64,000 bases of DNA from Acidobacteriota bacterium. Its GTDB lineage: Bacteria; Acidobacteriota; Terriglobia; Acidiferrales; UBA7541. The notes under the pieces were generated by a model. That model ran no database searches and was not told where the DNA came from. It saw only the letters and a list, made by a program, of their open reading frames with translations. Location of the stretch: contig QHZD01000030.1 in the NCBI GenBank assembly GCA_003225315.1, forward strand, positions 24,906-88,905. The letters run 5' to 3'. Position numbers and translations under genes: made by a program. Below are positions 7,627 to 16,384 of this stretch, piece after piece (position 1 is the stretch's first letter; every line of letters starts with the position of its first letter).

Positions 7627-9272
7627 TGCGCCGCGTTTGGATTGTTCTTGCTCTTACCTTTGTCTCGTGCTGGCCGGCATTCGCCGGCCCCCAGACTGCC
7701 GACCACTCCGGCGGCGAACTCCATTTCTGCTTGCGCGGTGAACCAAAAACTTTCAATCCGCTACTAGTCGAAGAGACGTCCTCGGAAACGATCCGCTACC
7801 TCACGGGCGGCGTCTTGATCCGTTTGAATCGGCAGACGCAAGCTCTCGAGCCCGGCCTGGCCACTTCTTGGAAAGTCAGCGCGGACGGCCGCACTATCAA
7901 ATTTCATCTCCGCACCGGCCTGCATTTCTCCGACGGCACGCCATTCACTTCCGAAGACGTCGCTTACACGATGAAAGCTCTGATGGACCCGCAGCTGCAC
8001 TCGCCCACGGGCGACTCTTTCCGGTCCGGCGAAGGCCAAGTCACCGTTCAAACGCCTTCCGCGGATTCCGTCGTTGTTACTTTTCCTGCTCCCGTGGCGG
8101 GGCTTGAGCGCCTCTTCGATCAAGTCGCGATTCTCTCCGCGCATTCTCCCAAAAAGGAGATGGCCGTCCTCGGCCCTTTCTATGTCGCGGACTACGCTCC
8201 CGGCTCCTCCATCCTTCTCCGGCGAAACACGAACTACTGGAAAAAAGACAAGGAAGGAAAGCCTCTGCCCTATCTCGATTCCATTCGACTCGATATTCAG
8301 CGCAATCGCGATATTGAATTGCTGCGCTTTCGCCGCGGTGAAATTCATTTGATCGACGTCCTGGACGCCGAATACTTCGACCGACTGCAGAAAGAAACAC
8401 CCGCAGTAGCCCACGATGCAGGCACGGGCCTAGATTCGGAGTTCGTATGGTTTAACCAAGTTCCCACTGCGCCTTTTGCCGAAAACAAAAAGGCCTGGTT
8501 CCGCTCCACGGAGTTTCGCAAAGCCATTTCCATGGCCATTAATCGCGACGATCTGTCCCGGATCGTTTTTGGCGGACACGCTCGCCCGGCCTTCGGGCCT
8601 GTTTCCCCAGCAAACCATTTCTGGTTCAATTCTTCGCTTCCTGCTCCGCAATACGATTCGGCCGCCGCGCTTCGCCTCCTTGCCCAGGCAGGTTTTCGTC
8701 TCGAAGGCAGCATGCTGCGAGATTCTTCAGGAAATCGCGTGGAATTCACCGTCATCACCAATTCCGGAAATAAATCGCGCGAGCAAATGGTTGCCATGAT
8801 TGAGCAAGACCTTTCGCAAATTGGAATTAAGGTCAACCTCGTCACGCTCGATTTTCCCTCGCTCATCGAGCGCATCACTCGCACGTATGACTATGAAGCT
8901 TGTCTCCTCGGACTCGTCAACACCGACCTCGATCCCAACAGCCAGATGAACGTGTGGCTTAGCTCCGCGGAAAATCATCAATGGAATCCCAAGCAATCGA
9001 AGCCCGCGACCGCGTGGGAAGCGGAGCTAGACCGCCTGATGCACGCGCAGGCCTCCGCCACTTCGGACAAAAAACGCAAAGCCGACTGGGACCGCGTTCA
9101 GCAAATAGTTGCCGAGCAGCAGCCCTTCATCTATCTCGTGAACAAAGATGCCATGTCTGCCGTTTCGCCGGCCGTCGTCGGCTCCGCTCCTTCTGTGCTC
9201 GATCCCCACGCTTTCTGGAACGCGGAAGTTCTTCGCCTCGGCGCCGATCCCGCGTTGGGGGCACAGAAGTGA
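7626..9272 (+). CDS. Periplasmic peptide-binding protein of the ABC importer (SBP family 5)
   Basis: 548 residues. A signal peptide covers about 1-20 (IVLALTFVSCWPAFAG). The body follows SBP_bac_5 architecture: GEPKTFNPLL near 37, LEPGLATSWKVSADGRTIKF near 75-94, LRxGLHFSDGTPFTSEDVAYT near 96-116, and a late FRKAISMAINRDDL segment. The Cys in the signal region does not form a convincing lipobox. The ATG at 7626 overlaps the permease stop by one base; an in-frame GTG at 7623 is an alternative. It captures the substrate for the two permeases. Position of the binding protein between permeases and ATPase is unusual compared with E. coli dpp. Confidence 0.87.
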   Translation: MRRVWIVLALTFVSCWPAFAGPQTADHSGGELHFCLRGEPKTFNPLLVEETSSETIRYLTGGVLIRLNRQTQALEPGLATSWKVSADGRTIKFHLRTGLHFSDGTPFTSEDVAYTMKALMDPQLHSPTGDSFRSGEGQVTVQTPSADSVVVTFPAPVAGLERLFDQVAILSAHSPKKEMAVLGPFYVADYAPGSSILLRRNTNYWKKDKEGKPLPYLDSIRLDIQRNRDIELLRFRRGEIHLIDVLDAEYFDRLQKETPAVAHDAGTGLDSEFVWFNQVPTAPFAENKKAWFRSTEFRKAISMAINRDDLSRIVFGGHARPAFGPVSPANHFWFNSSLPAPQYDSAAALRLLAQAGFRLEGSMLRDSSGNRVEFTVITNSGNKSREQMVAMIEQDLSQIGIKVNLVTLDFPSLIERITRTYDYEACLLGLVNTDLDPNSQMNVWLSSAENHQWNPKQSKPATAWEAELDRLMHAQASATSDKKRKADWDRVQQIVAEQQPFIYLVNKDAMSAVSPAVVGSAPSVLDPHAFWNAEVLRLGADPALGAQK

Positions 9273-10132
9273 CCGAGGTTTCTCCACTTCTTTCGCTCCG
9301 GCTCTCCGTCGATTACCGCAACAAACCTGGAGTCTTGCGCGATGTCTCGCTCGAAATCCAGCCCGGAGAAATTCTCGGCCTCGTCGGGCAAAGCGGCTCC
9401 GGAAAAAGCACCCTGTCGCTGGCGATTCTGCGTCTCCTTCATTTGAAAGGCGGAATCGCCCGCGGCGATCTGCGCTTCAAGGGCGAAGACCTCTTTGCAA
9501 AGACCGAAGCGCAAATGCGCTCGCTTCGCGGCCGCGAAATCAGCATCGTTCTGCAAAGCCCGTTGTCCTCTCTCAATCCCGCTCTTCGCATCGGGTCGCA
9601 ACTCGGCGAAGCCTGGCGTGCTCACGCCACCGGAACGCAAGCAGAATGCTCCGCAGCCATCGGCAACGCGCTTTCGAGCGTGAGTCTCCCCAATGACGCC
9701 GACTTTCTTCGCCGCCGCCCTGGCCAACTCAGCGTCGGTCAAGCCCAGCGCGTCATCATCGCCATGGCCATCCTTCACCGCCCTTCCTTGCTCATCGCCG
9801 ATGAAGCCACCAGCGCCCTGGACACCATCACGCAATCCGAAATCCTGCGCTTGTTTGCGCAACTCAACCGCGAACTCGGCATGGGCATCCTTTACATTTC
9901 CCACGATTTGCTGTCGGTCGCTACGCTCTGCCATCGCATCGCCATTCTGAACGCCGGCGAAATCGTCGAGTGCGGTCCCCCATCGCAAATATTTGGCGCC
10001 CCCCGGCACGCCTACACACAGAAACTTGTCGCCGCCCTCCCCCGCCTGCCTATTTTTGATTGTTCTTCCGGCACGCTCTCAAAGCCGGCTCCAAACGAAG
10101 AACATCTCGAACCAGTTTTCAGAAGCAAATAG
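9269..10132 (+). CDS. ABC transporter ATPase, DppD/OppD-like
   Basis: 287 residues. GTG start overlaps the previous stop by four bases (9269-9272). Walker A GQSGSGKST lies near 38-46, the Q-loop in SIVLQSPLSSLNPAL, the signature reads LSVGQ (near 153) instead of LSGGQ, Walker B LLIADEATSALD is near 173, and the H-loop is ISHDL near 212. A C-terminal peptide-transporter extension (APRHAYTQKLVAALPRL) is present. It should energise the import. Dpp/Opp systems usually have two different ATPases; only this one is encoded here, so it may act as a homodimer or borrow a partner from elsewhere. Confidence 0.87.
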   Translation: MTEVSPLLSLRLSVDYRNKPGVLRDVSLEIQPGEILGLVGQSGSGKSTLSLAILRLLHLKGGIARGDLRFKGEDLFAKTEAQMRSLRGREISIVLQSPLSSLNPALRIGSQLGEAWRAHATGTQAECSAAIGNALSSVSLPNDADFLRRRPGQLSVGQAQRVIIAMAILHRPSLLIADEATSALDTITQSEILRLFAQLNRELGMGILYISHDLLSVATLCHRIAILNAGEIVECGPPSQIFGAPRHAYTQKLVAALPRLPIFDCSSGTLSKPAPNEEHLEPVFRSK

Positions 10133-10140
10133 GCTTGGAA

Positions 10141-10461
10141 ATGAAAGGAAATAGCGCATCCATTGGAGCCGAACCGCTTGGGAGCAAGATAACAAGTCGC
10201 ACCTGGTATCGCATCTTGTGGGTTGTCGAGATAATAGCAATCGTAATCGCCACGTTTGTGGTGACCGTGCCGATTCAGGACTACGCTCTCAGGGAGTTCA
10301 AGGAATGGCTCAGCCGTCCATCACCGGAAGCATTGTCGGCATTTCGCAACAAACAACAAGAAGAGTCCCGCCTCCGTATGACCATCGCAGCCCCTTTCGT
10401 TACCCTGGCAATTCTGTTGGCCCTTCCTCTGTACCGATTGCGTCCGAAGTCAAAGAGCTAG
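10141..10461 (+). CDS. Small hypothetical membrane protein, two helices
   Basis: 106 residues. Hydrophobic segments at about 24-45 (ILWVVEIIAIVIATFVVTV) and 80-97 (IAAPFVTLAILLALPLY), a charged loop between them, and a basic C terminus (RLRPKSKS). It starts eight bases after the ATPase gene, with only a weak GG-rich ribosome site. A function cannot be assigned. Cotranscription with the ABC operon is likely from spacing alone. Confidence 0.5.
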   Translation: MKGNSASIGAEPLGSKITSRTWYRILWVVEIIAIVIATFVVTVPIQDYALREFKEWLSRPSPEALSAFRNKQQEESRLRMTIAAPFVTLAILLALPLYRLRPKSKS

Positions 10462-10476
10462 CCATTACAGGTACCA

Positions 10477-10505
10477 TTGCCAACTTCCTTTTTCTACTGT
10501 ATGCT
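10477..10505 (+). promoter_or_regulatory. Sigma70-like promoter for the leader peptide and sulfurtransferase
   Basis: TTGCCA (10477-10482), 17-nt spacer, TATGCT (10500-10505). Transcription would start at about 10511-10513, exactly at the ATG of the leader peptide at 10512, so the leader would be translated without a 5' UTR. There is no Shine-Dalgarno before that ATG, which agrees. Confidence 0.5.
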
Positions 10506-10511
10506 TTTCTT

Positions 10512-10604
10512 ATGTCGATGTTTACCCAGAAGAACGCGCCCCTCTGCATCTGTTGTATGTGCTATATGCGTGTGTCTTCTGGCGCGGAGAGGCTGAGCTT
10601 CTAA
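10512..10604 (+). CDS. Cysteine-rich leader peptide of a putative attenuator
   Basis: 30 residues with the core CICCMC: Cys codons start at 10545, 10551, 10554 and 10560. No Shine-Dalgarno; the predicted transcription start coincides with the ATG, suggesting leaderless translation. After the Cys codons come one arm of an antiterminator (10577-10584) and then an intrinsic terminator (10636-10676) before the sulfurtransferase gene at 10718. Slow decoding of Cys codons when charged tRNA-Cys is scarce would favour readthrough. Polycysteine leader ORFs of this kind are known in mycobacteria. The peptide itself is probably without function. An overlapping frame from 10501 also has several Cys codons but starts within the -10 box. 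Confidence 0.55.
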   Translation: MSMFTQKNAPLCICCMCYMRVSSGAERLSF

Positions 10605-10648
10605 AGTTCTAAACTAGCCTCGAACGGTTTTCCCACCCACCGCCAGAA
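10535..10648 (+). promoter_or_regulatory. Attenuator RNA segments: mutually exclusive pairings
   Basis: Three competing pairings can be read. Segment 1 CGCGCC (10535-10540) pairs with segment 2 GGCGCG (10581-10586). Segment 2 TTCTGGCG (10577-10584) pairs with segment 3 CGCCAGAA (10641-10648), the antiterminator. Segment 3 (10636-10646) pairs with segment 4 (10654-10665), the terminator. A ribosome stalled at the first Cys codons would cover segment 1, free segment 2 and block the terminator. This is the logic of the trp-type attenuator; folding was done by eye. Confidence 0.5.
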
Positions 10649-10676
10649 ACGAACTGGCAGGTGGGATTTTTATTTT
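10636..10676 (+). terminator. Intrinsic terminator upstream of the sulfurtransferase gene
   Basis: CCCACCGCCAG (10636-10646) pairs with CTGGC-a-GGTGGG (10654-10665), one bulged A, 7-nt loop, then ATTTTTATTTT. It lies between the leader peptide and the sulfurtransferase start, 42 bases before that ATG, a position that fits attenuation rather than the end of an operon. Confidence 0.75.
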
Positions 10677-10717
10677 GGGAGCAAACGAGTTTCAAACTGA
10701 ACGCAAAGGAGAAAGCA

Positions 10718-11602
<885 letters not shown>

Positions 11603-11645
11603 GCCTGCTTTGTAGCGCCGGATCTTAGTGCAGAGCAGGGGGCCA

Positions 11646-11676
11646 AGGGCGAAGACGCCTCTCCCGTCTTCGCCCT
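11646..11676 (+). terminator. Strong hairpin after the sulfurtransferase gene
   Basis: AGGGCGAAGACG (11646-11657) pairs perfectly with 11665-11676 around a 7-nt loop, 44 bases past the stop codon. There is no U-tract, so termination would be weak or Rho-assisted; it could also protect the 3' end. Confidence 0.4.
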
Positions 11677-11771
11677 CAAATCTCGGTGCACGCGGTGAAT
11701 TTGCACTGCTCTTTCTCAGACGTAAAACTGATTACGGATAACTGATAACTGAAACGCGTTTTTTGTCCGGT

Positions 11772-11845
11772 GGCGCGGTCGCCAAGTGGTAAGGCAATGG
11801 TCTGCAAAACCATTATCGGCGGTTCGATTCCGCCTCGCGCCTCCA
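11772..11845 (+). tRNA. tRNA-Cys (anticodon GCA)
   Basis: Full cloverleaf: acceptor GGCGCGG with TCGCGCC, D arm from TCGCCAAGTGG, anticodon stem ATGGT/ACCAT with loop CTGCAAA (GCA at 11804-11806), T arm GGCGGTTCGATTCCGCC, discriminator T and an encoded CCA (11843-11845). U73 and the GCA anticodon are the standard identity elements for cysteine. It lies next to the cysteine-linked sulfurtransferase locus. Confidence 0.95.
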
Positions 11846-12042
11846 ATCTTTCATTTCTCTTCTTCGCTCTTCGCGTTCGCCCGTTCCCCTGTTGCTCTCA
11901 TGGAACGTCCTAAGGCCGTTTCCGCTGACATTGCGCCCTAGAACAGTTGCAAAATAATGACGAGCCCAGCGAACACCCCACGTAGCGTCTTCACCCGGGC
12001 TCCAATTAGAATGCTTGCAAACGCCCGAAAGGACTTAATCGT

Positions 12043-12543
12043 ATGAAAAAGCTCATCTTCTTGTTGCTGGCATTTTCTGTTTTCGTCGTTCCCTCGCGCG
12101 CCCAGTCCGTAGACGCTTCTGTCAGCTACTCCTACTTCCGCCTGGGAGGTTCCGGGGGCATAAATCAGAATGGCGTCAGCGGATCAGTCGCCTACAATCC
12201 CAATCGTTGGCTCGGCATCGTCGGCGATTTCGGCGGTTATCATGCCTCCCCTTTTGGTGTTTCCTTGAACACCTACACCTATCTTTTCGGCCCTCGCCTG
12301 ACTCTGCGTAATCCCTCCAAGATCAATCCATTCGCACAGGTGCTTCTTGGCGGCTCGCGCATCACTGCCGGATCGGGCGGCGGCTCTGCCAACCAGTTTG
12401 CCTATAGCCTTGGTAGCGGTGTGGACATCGGCCTGCTCCCCCATTTGGCCTTCCGTCCCCAAGTGGACTACATCGGCCTTGAAACCTCCGGCTCGCGCAC
12501 CAATTGCACTCGGGTCTCTGCCGGATTCGTCGTCCATTTCTAG
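12043..12543 (+). CDS. Small outer-membrane beta-barrel protein, OmpA-like/porin-type fold
   Basis: 166 residues with a signal peptide (about 1-20, cleavage after PSRAQ). The mature part is made of alternating strands, for example VDASVSYSYFRLGG, GIVGDFGGYH, TYLFGPRLTLR and HLAFRPQVDYIG, and ends in VVHF, a C-terminal Phe as in BAM substrates. Eight strands are likely. ATG follows GAAAGGA at normal spacing. Probably sits in the outer membrane; no specific function can be read. Confidence 0.75.
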   Translation: MKKLIFLLLAFSVFVVPSRAQSVDASVSYSYFRLGGSGGINQNGVSGSVAYNPNRWLGIVGDFGGYHASPFGVSLNTYTYLFGPRLTLRNPSKINPFAQVLLGGSRITAGSGGGSANQFAYSLGSGVDIGLLPHLAFRPQVDYIGLETSGSRTNCTRVSAGFVVHF

Positions 12544-12621
12544 CAAACACCACAAATCGCGTAATCCCGACCGGAGGGGGCCCCGAGCCTGGTCGCAAGG
12601 GACTGATTGGTGCCGTGAACC

Positions 12622-13362
12622 CTATGCGCTGGCCAATTCCTTCAGCAGCGCCTTGCCTTTGCGGAACCATGGCCGCTCCCGCCGTTGCATGTACCGCGGC
12701 AGAGTGCGTTTCTTCGCCTCCAGCTTCTGCAGCCACTCGCGCGCCTCTTCTCCCCGGTTCGCGGTTTTTAGGAAACTTGCGTAGTTGTACAGCGTCTCCG
12801 GCGTCGTCGAAATCTGCGTGACCTCCGCGAAAAGCTGGTCCGCGCGCTCAAGTTGACCCGTTCGCGCGTAGGCGTCCGCAAGCAGCCCCGCAGCACGGTA
12901 ATAATCGAATTTCCGGTCGGCGGCGACGACGCGCTCCAGGTCCGGAATCGCGCCCGCCAGATCGTTCAACCCCAGCGAGCACTGCGCCCGTGAATAAAAT
13001 GTGTACGGCGAAGCGCCTCGCGCGTCGACCGCGTGAGTGAACGCCTCACGTCCTTTCGCAAATTCTCGCTGGTCCTTATAGAGTTCGCCCAGCTCTTCGT
13101 AATTTGCCGGAGAAGGATTGTCTATAATGTCCGTTTCGACCTTCTGAATGCGCGAGCGCCGTCCAAATCCCTGAAAGAATCCGCGAAGGAGCCCGAGGTC
13201 CGGCAGTACCTCCGCGAGGATGTACACCGCTGCCCCAGGCGGTCCGAGAAAAAATATCACGTAAAACCAATAGCCTTCCGGCCGGCGCCTGATGAAGTGC
13301 ACAATCGCCAGGCCCTGTAAGAGGAAGCCCCACGGATAAAAAAGATGGCCGAGTCCAAACAT
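12622..13362 (-). CDS. Membrane-anchored TPR protein
   Basis: 246 residues. Two hydrophobic segments at about 4-22 and 32-52 (GYWFYVIFFLGPPGAAVYIL) resemble the short PLDc_N-type membrane module. A soluble region with about four or five tetratricopeptide repeats follows (NYEELGELYKDQREFAKG, TFYSRAQCSLGLNDLAGA, RAAGLLADAYARTGQLERA). It probably scaffolds a complex at the cytoplasmic membrane. It is divergent from the DUF4126 gene with 122 bases between them, and convergent with the barrel gene at 12043-12543. Confidence 0.75.
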   Translation of the reverse strand: MFGLGHLFYPWGFLLQGLAIVHFIRRRPEGYWFYVIFFLGPPGAAVYILAEVLPDLGLLRGFFQGFGRRSRIQKVETDIIDNPSPANYEELGELYKDQREFAKGREAFTHAVDARGASPYTFYSRAQCSLGLNDLAGAIPDLERVVAADRKFDYYRAAGLLADAYARTGQLERADQLFAEVTQISTTPETLYNYASFLKTANRGEEAREWLQKLEAKKRTLPRYMQRRERPWFRKGKALLKELASA

Positions 13363-13467
13363 GGATGACCGCCTCGCCGACAGAATCGCTTTCCTTCACT
13401 TGCTGGTCAAACGGAAACTCTACTTGCTTCGTGCGAAAGTTTACTGCCTGATGGGACGATTTTCCCC

Positions 13468-13476
13468 TGCTATGAT
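13468..13476 (+). promoter_or_regulatory. Extended -10 promoter element for the DUF4126 gene
   Basis: TGCTATGAT (13468-13476) is an extended -10 box ending nine bases before the ATG at 13485, so the transcript would have almost no 5' UTR. No Shine-Dalgarno is present before that ATG. No good -35 is visible, which extended -10 promoters tolerate. Confidence 0.4.
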
Positions 13477-13484
13477 AGTGCCAA

Positions 13485-14069
13485 ATGAATCCTATCGAAA
13501 CGCTCGGCCTCGCGTTGGGAGCCGGATTTTCTTCCGGTCTGAATCTCTACGCCACCGTCGCAACGCTCGGCCTGCTTCAGCGTTTCGGCGTGCTCCGTCT
13601 CCCACCGGGATTGCAGGCTCTGGCTCATCCATTGGTTCTCGGAATCGCCATCGCGCTCTATCTGCTGGAATTCCTCGCGGACAAGATTCCGTATTTTGAC
13701 ACTGTTTGGGACGCCGTCCACACCTTCATTCGTCCGCCCGCCGCGGCTATACTTGCGTACGCGGCAGCCAGCGGGGCCGCGCCTGAATGGCGCTGGAGCG
13801 CCGCACTCATCGCCGGCGGAGTCGCCCTCACCTCGCATGGCACAAAAGCCAGCGCGCGCGCCGCTGTGAACGCAAGCCCCGAACCATTCAGCAATTGGGC
13901 GCTAAGTTTTGGTGAAGACGTCCTCGCCGTTTGGCTGACTTGGATGGCGACGGTTCATCCCTTTGCGGCCACTATCATCGTCGCCGCGCTCGTAGCACTC
14001 TCAGCCTTCTTGCTTTACCATCTTTTCCGTTTTGCGCGCCGCGCCCTTCAGCGCCTCTTCGCAACGTAA
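13485..14069 (+). CDS. DUF4126 family membrane protein
   Basis: 194 residues, about five membrane helices. The N-terminal ETLGLALGAGFSSGLNLYATV, the LPYFDTVWDAVHTFIRPPAAA-like stretch near 75-90, and the Gly-rich SHGTKASARAAVNASPEP segment near 118-135 are the features of the DUF4126 family. Biochemical role unknown. The ATG lacks a ribosome site and lies close to the putative start of transcription. It ends 23 bases before the convergent S9 peptidase gene. Confidence 0.8.
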   Translation: MNPIETLGLALGAGFSSGLNLYATVATLGLLQRFGVLRLPPGLQALAHPLVLGIAIALYLLEFLADKIPYFDTVWDAVHTFIRPPAAAILAYAAASGAAPEWRWSAALIAGGVALTSHGTKASARAAVNASPEPFSNWALSFGEDVLAVWLTWMATVHPFAATIIVAALVALSAFLLYHLFRFARRALQRLFAT

Positions 14070-14092
14070 CTGCGCCCCGCTCGGCAAGGCTG

Positions 14093-16177
14093 TTATTTCA
14101 AATACGCGGCAAGCCAATCCAAAAACGTCTTGTACCAAAACCGCGCGTTCTGCGGCTTCAGCACCCAGTGGCCTTCGTCGGGAAAAACGACCAGCTTCGA
14201 CGGCACTCCCTGCCGTTGCAGCGCGTTGAAAAATTCCAGCGACTGCGTGTACGGCACGCGATAATCTCTTTCGCCTGCAATTACCAGCGTCGGCGTCTTG
14301 AATTTTACGAGTTCGCCCGCGTATGTCACCGGTGCCCACTTCTTGTAACTCTCCGGATTCGACCACGGCGTGCCCTGCATGTCGTGCTCCTCGAACCAGA
14401 GTTCTTCGGTCGCGTACATCGCCACTTTGTCATACACGCTCGCGTGGCTGATGATGGCTTTGAACCGGCCCGTATGCGTGGCGATCCAGTCCGCCATGTA
14501 TCCGCCGTAAGAGCCGCCCGCGGCGGCCATGCGCGAGCTATCGACGAACGGATATTTTTTCAGCGTGTAGTCCACGCCGTTCATCACGTCGACGTAGGCT
14601 TTGCCGCCCCAGTCGTTGGTGATTTCATCGGTGAATTTTTGTCCGTACCCGGTCGAGCCGCGCCGGTTGATCATCAGCGTCACGTATCCGGCCGCGGAAA
14701 AAACCTGCGCGTTCCACCGGTAGCCCCACGCATTCGACCACATCGTCTGCGGCCCGCCGTGCAGCAGCACCAGCAATGGATATTTTTTCGTGGCGTCAAA
14801 TTTCGGCGGCCGGAGCAGCATCGCTTGCACTTTGGTGGCTTCGGCGCCGTCGAACCAGAATGTCTCCGGAGGGTTCATCTCCAGCCCTGCGAGAATCGAA
14901 TCATTCTGATCGGTCAGTTGCCGTACATTCGAGCCATCACTGGACGCTGCGAAAACCTCTGCTGGCAAAGTGAGGCTGGTTCGCTCAAAAACCAGTGTTT
15001 TTCCGTCCGCGCTGAACGATATCGCTGTATTGTAAGTGTCGGAGATAATTTGTTTCGGTTGCGCTCCAAGGCGCGCCGCCATCGCGTAGATGGGCTTCTG
15101 CGTTTCGTTCTCCGCCGTTAAATAAATCGTCTTGCTGTCCGGCGACCAAGCGAGTTCGTCCGCGCTGCGGTCAAACGTTTCCGTAAGATTCTCGATTCTT
15201 CCCGCCGCGCGGTCGTAAATCATCACGCGCCAACGATCCGCTTCATATCCCGCGGTAAGCTGCGCGTGATAGGCGATGAATTTTCCGTCCGGCGAATAGA
15301 CAGGGTTCCCATCGAATCCCGATTGCCTTGTGATGCGTTTCGCCTCGCCGCCCGCCACCGGAACGATGAACAAATCGGCGTTCGTGCTGATCGCTTCCAT
15401 CTTGTCAACGACGGCGGTGAAGCAAATCTCTCTTCCATCCGGCGAAAAGTTAATATCCGCTGGCCTGCCGCGCTCATCCGGTGGAACATCGTACTCCGCT
15501 CCTGTCGTCAGATCGCGTGGGGCCGCGCTCCCATCGGCTGGAATTACGAACAAGTGGCTGCGTTTTCCTTCGTTCCAATGTGTCCAGTGACGATAGAGAA
15601 GATGCTCGGCGACGTGCGCTTTCACTTTGTTCTTTTCTTTTTCTTCATCGCGCTTCTTGTTGCAATCGTCGTCGTTGTTCAGGGCAGCCGCGGAGCGGCT
15701 AACGCAATCCGGATAAACCGAAGACGTAAACGCGATCGTCTTTCCGTCCGGCGACCACTTCACCATCTCCGCCCCGGTCGAGAGTTTCGTCAGCGCGTGC
15801 GCTTCGCCGCCCACCATCGAAAGCAAATAAACTTGCGATTCACCACTACGCGAAGAGAGAAATGCGAGCGTTTTTCCATCCGGTGACCAAACCGGCGAAG
15901 AGTCGTGTCCGCTCTGCGTCAATTGCATCGCGGCTCCGCCGCCCGCCGTCGGCACGACCCAGATATCGCTCACACCGCGGTTCGCGTCCATGTCTGGAGT
16001 GGACACGGTGTACGCCACCCACTTCCCATCCGGTGAAACTTGCGGCTCCGCGATGCGGTGCAGCTTGATCATGTCGTCAAAAGTGATGGCGTGCTTCGCC
16101 GTTTCCTGCGCAGAATTCGCTGGTCCGGATCCCAGCAACGCGCTCGCGAAAACGCACTGCAAAATAACGCCTTTCAT
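14093..16177 (-). CDS. Secreted S9 prolyl oligopeptidase-family peptidase (acylaminoacyl-peptidase-like)
   Basis: 694 residues. Signal peptide about 1-22. Residues about 30-420 form a beta-propeller of PD40-type repeats (SPDGKWVAYT, SPDGKTLAFLSSRSGESQVY and others). The C-terminal alpha/beta-hydrolase domain has nucleophile Ser in GGSYGGYM (near 556), Asp in GERDYRVPY (near 640) and His in DEGHWVLKP (near 671), a complete triad. Such enzymes cleave short peptides or acyl-amino acids, here in the periplasm. Start ATG 16177 follows TGGAGA; a longer frame to 16273 has no signal-peptide sense. Confidence 0.9.
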   Translation of the reverse strand: MKGVILQCVFASALLGSGPANSAQETAKHAITFDDMIKLHRIAEPQVSPDGKWVAYTVSTPDMDANRGVSDIWVVPTAGGGAAMQLTQSGHDSSPVWSPDGKTLAFLSSRSGESQVYLLSMVGGEAHALTKLSTGAEMVKWSPDGKTIAFTSSVYPDCVSRSAAALNNDDDCNKKRDEEKEKNKVKAHVAEHLLYRHWTHWNEGKRSHLFVIPADGSAAPRDLTTGAEYDVPPDERGRPADINFSPDGREICFTAVVDKMEAISTNADLFIVPVAGGEAKRITRQSGFDGNPVYSPDGKFIAYHAQLTAGYEADRWRVMIYDRAAGRIENLTETFDRSADELAWSPDSKTIYLTAENETQKPIYAMAARLGAQPKQIISDTYNTAISFSADGKTLVFERTSLTLPAEVFAASSDGSNVRQLTDQNDSILAGLEMNPPETFWFDGAEATKVQAMLLRPPKFDATKKYPLLVLLHGGPQTMWSNAWGYRWNAQVFSAAGYVTLMINRRGSTGYGQKFTDEITNDWGGKAYVDVMNGVDYTLKKYPFVDSSRMAAAGGSYGGYMADWIATHTGRFKAIISHASVYDKVAMYATEELWFEEHDMQGTPWSNPESYKKWAPVTYAGELVKFKTPTLVIAGERDYRVPYTQSLEFFNALQRQGVPSKLVVFPDEGHWVLKPQNARFWYKTFLDWLAAYLK

Positions 16178-16384
16178 TTCGTTTTTTCTCCAGTGAAACG
16201 CAATGAATCGCAACGGTGCAGGCAGAATCGTACCATGCAGAATCACACGATGCAGGACCACGGATAATGTCACGTTTCCCTGCCGAATCCAATAGCTCGG
16301 CTCACTTAGGTGCGGCTTGAAAGACTTATCCCAACGGCGCTAGTGCCGTTCTCGACTCTGCTACAATCCTTCCCCGGATATCTC

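Noticed and set aside
10501..10596. Second Cys-rich small ORF from 10501
   Set aside because: Its ATG lies within the presumed -10 box, so it would not be on the transcript; the overlapping ORF from 10512 fits the promoter better.
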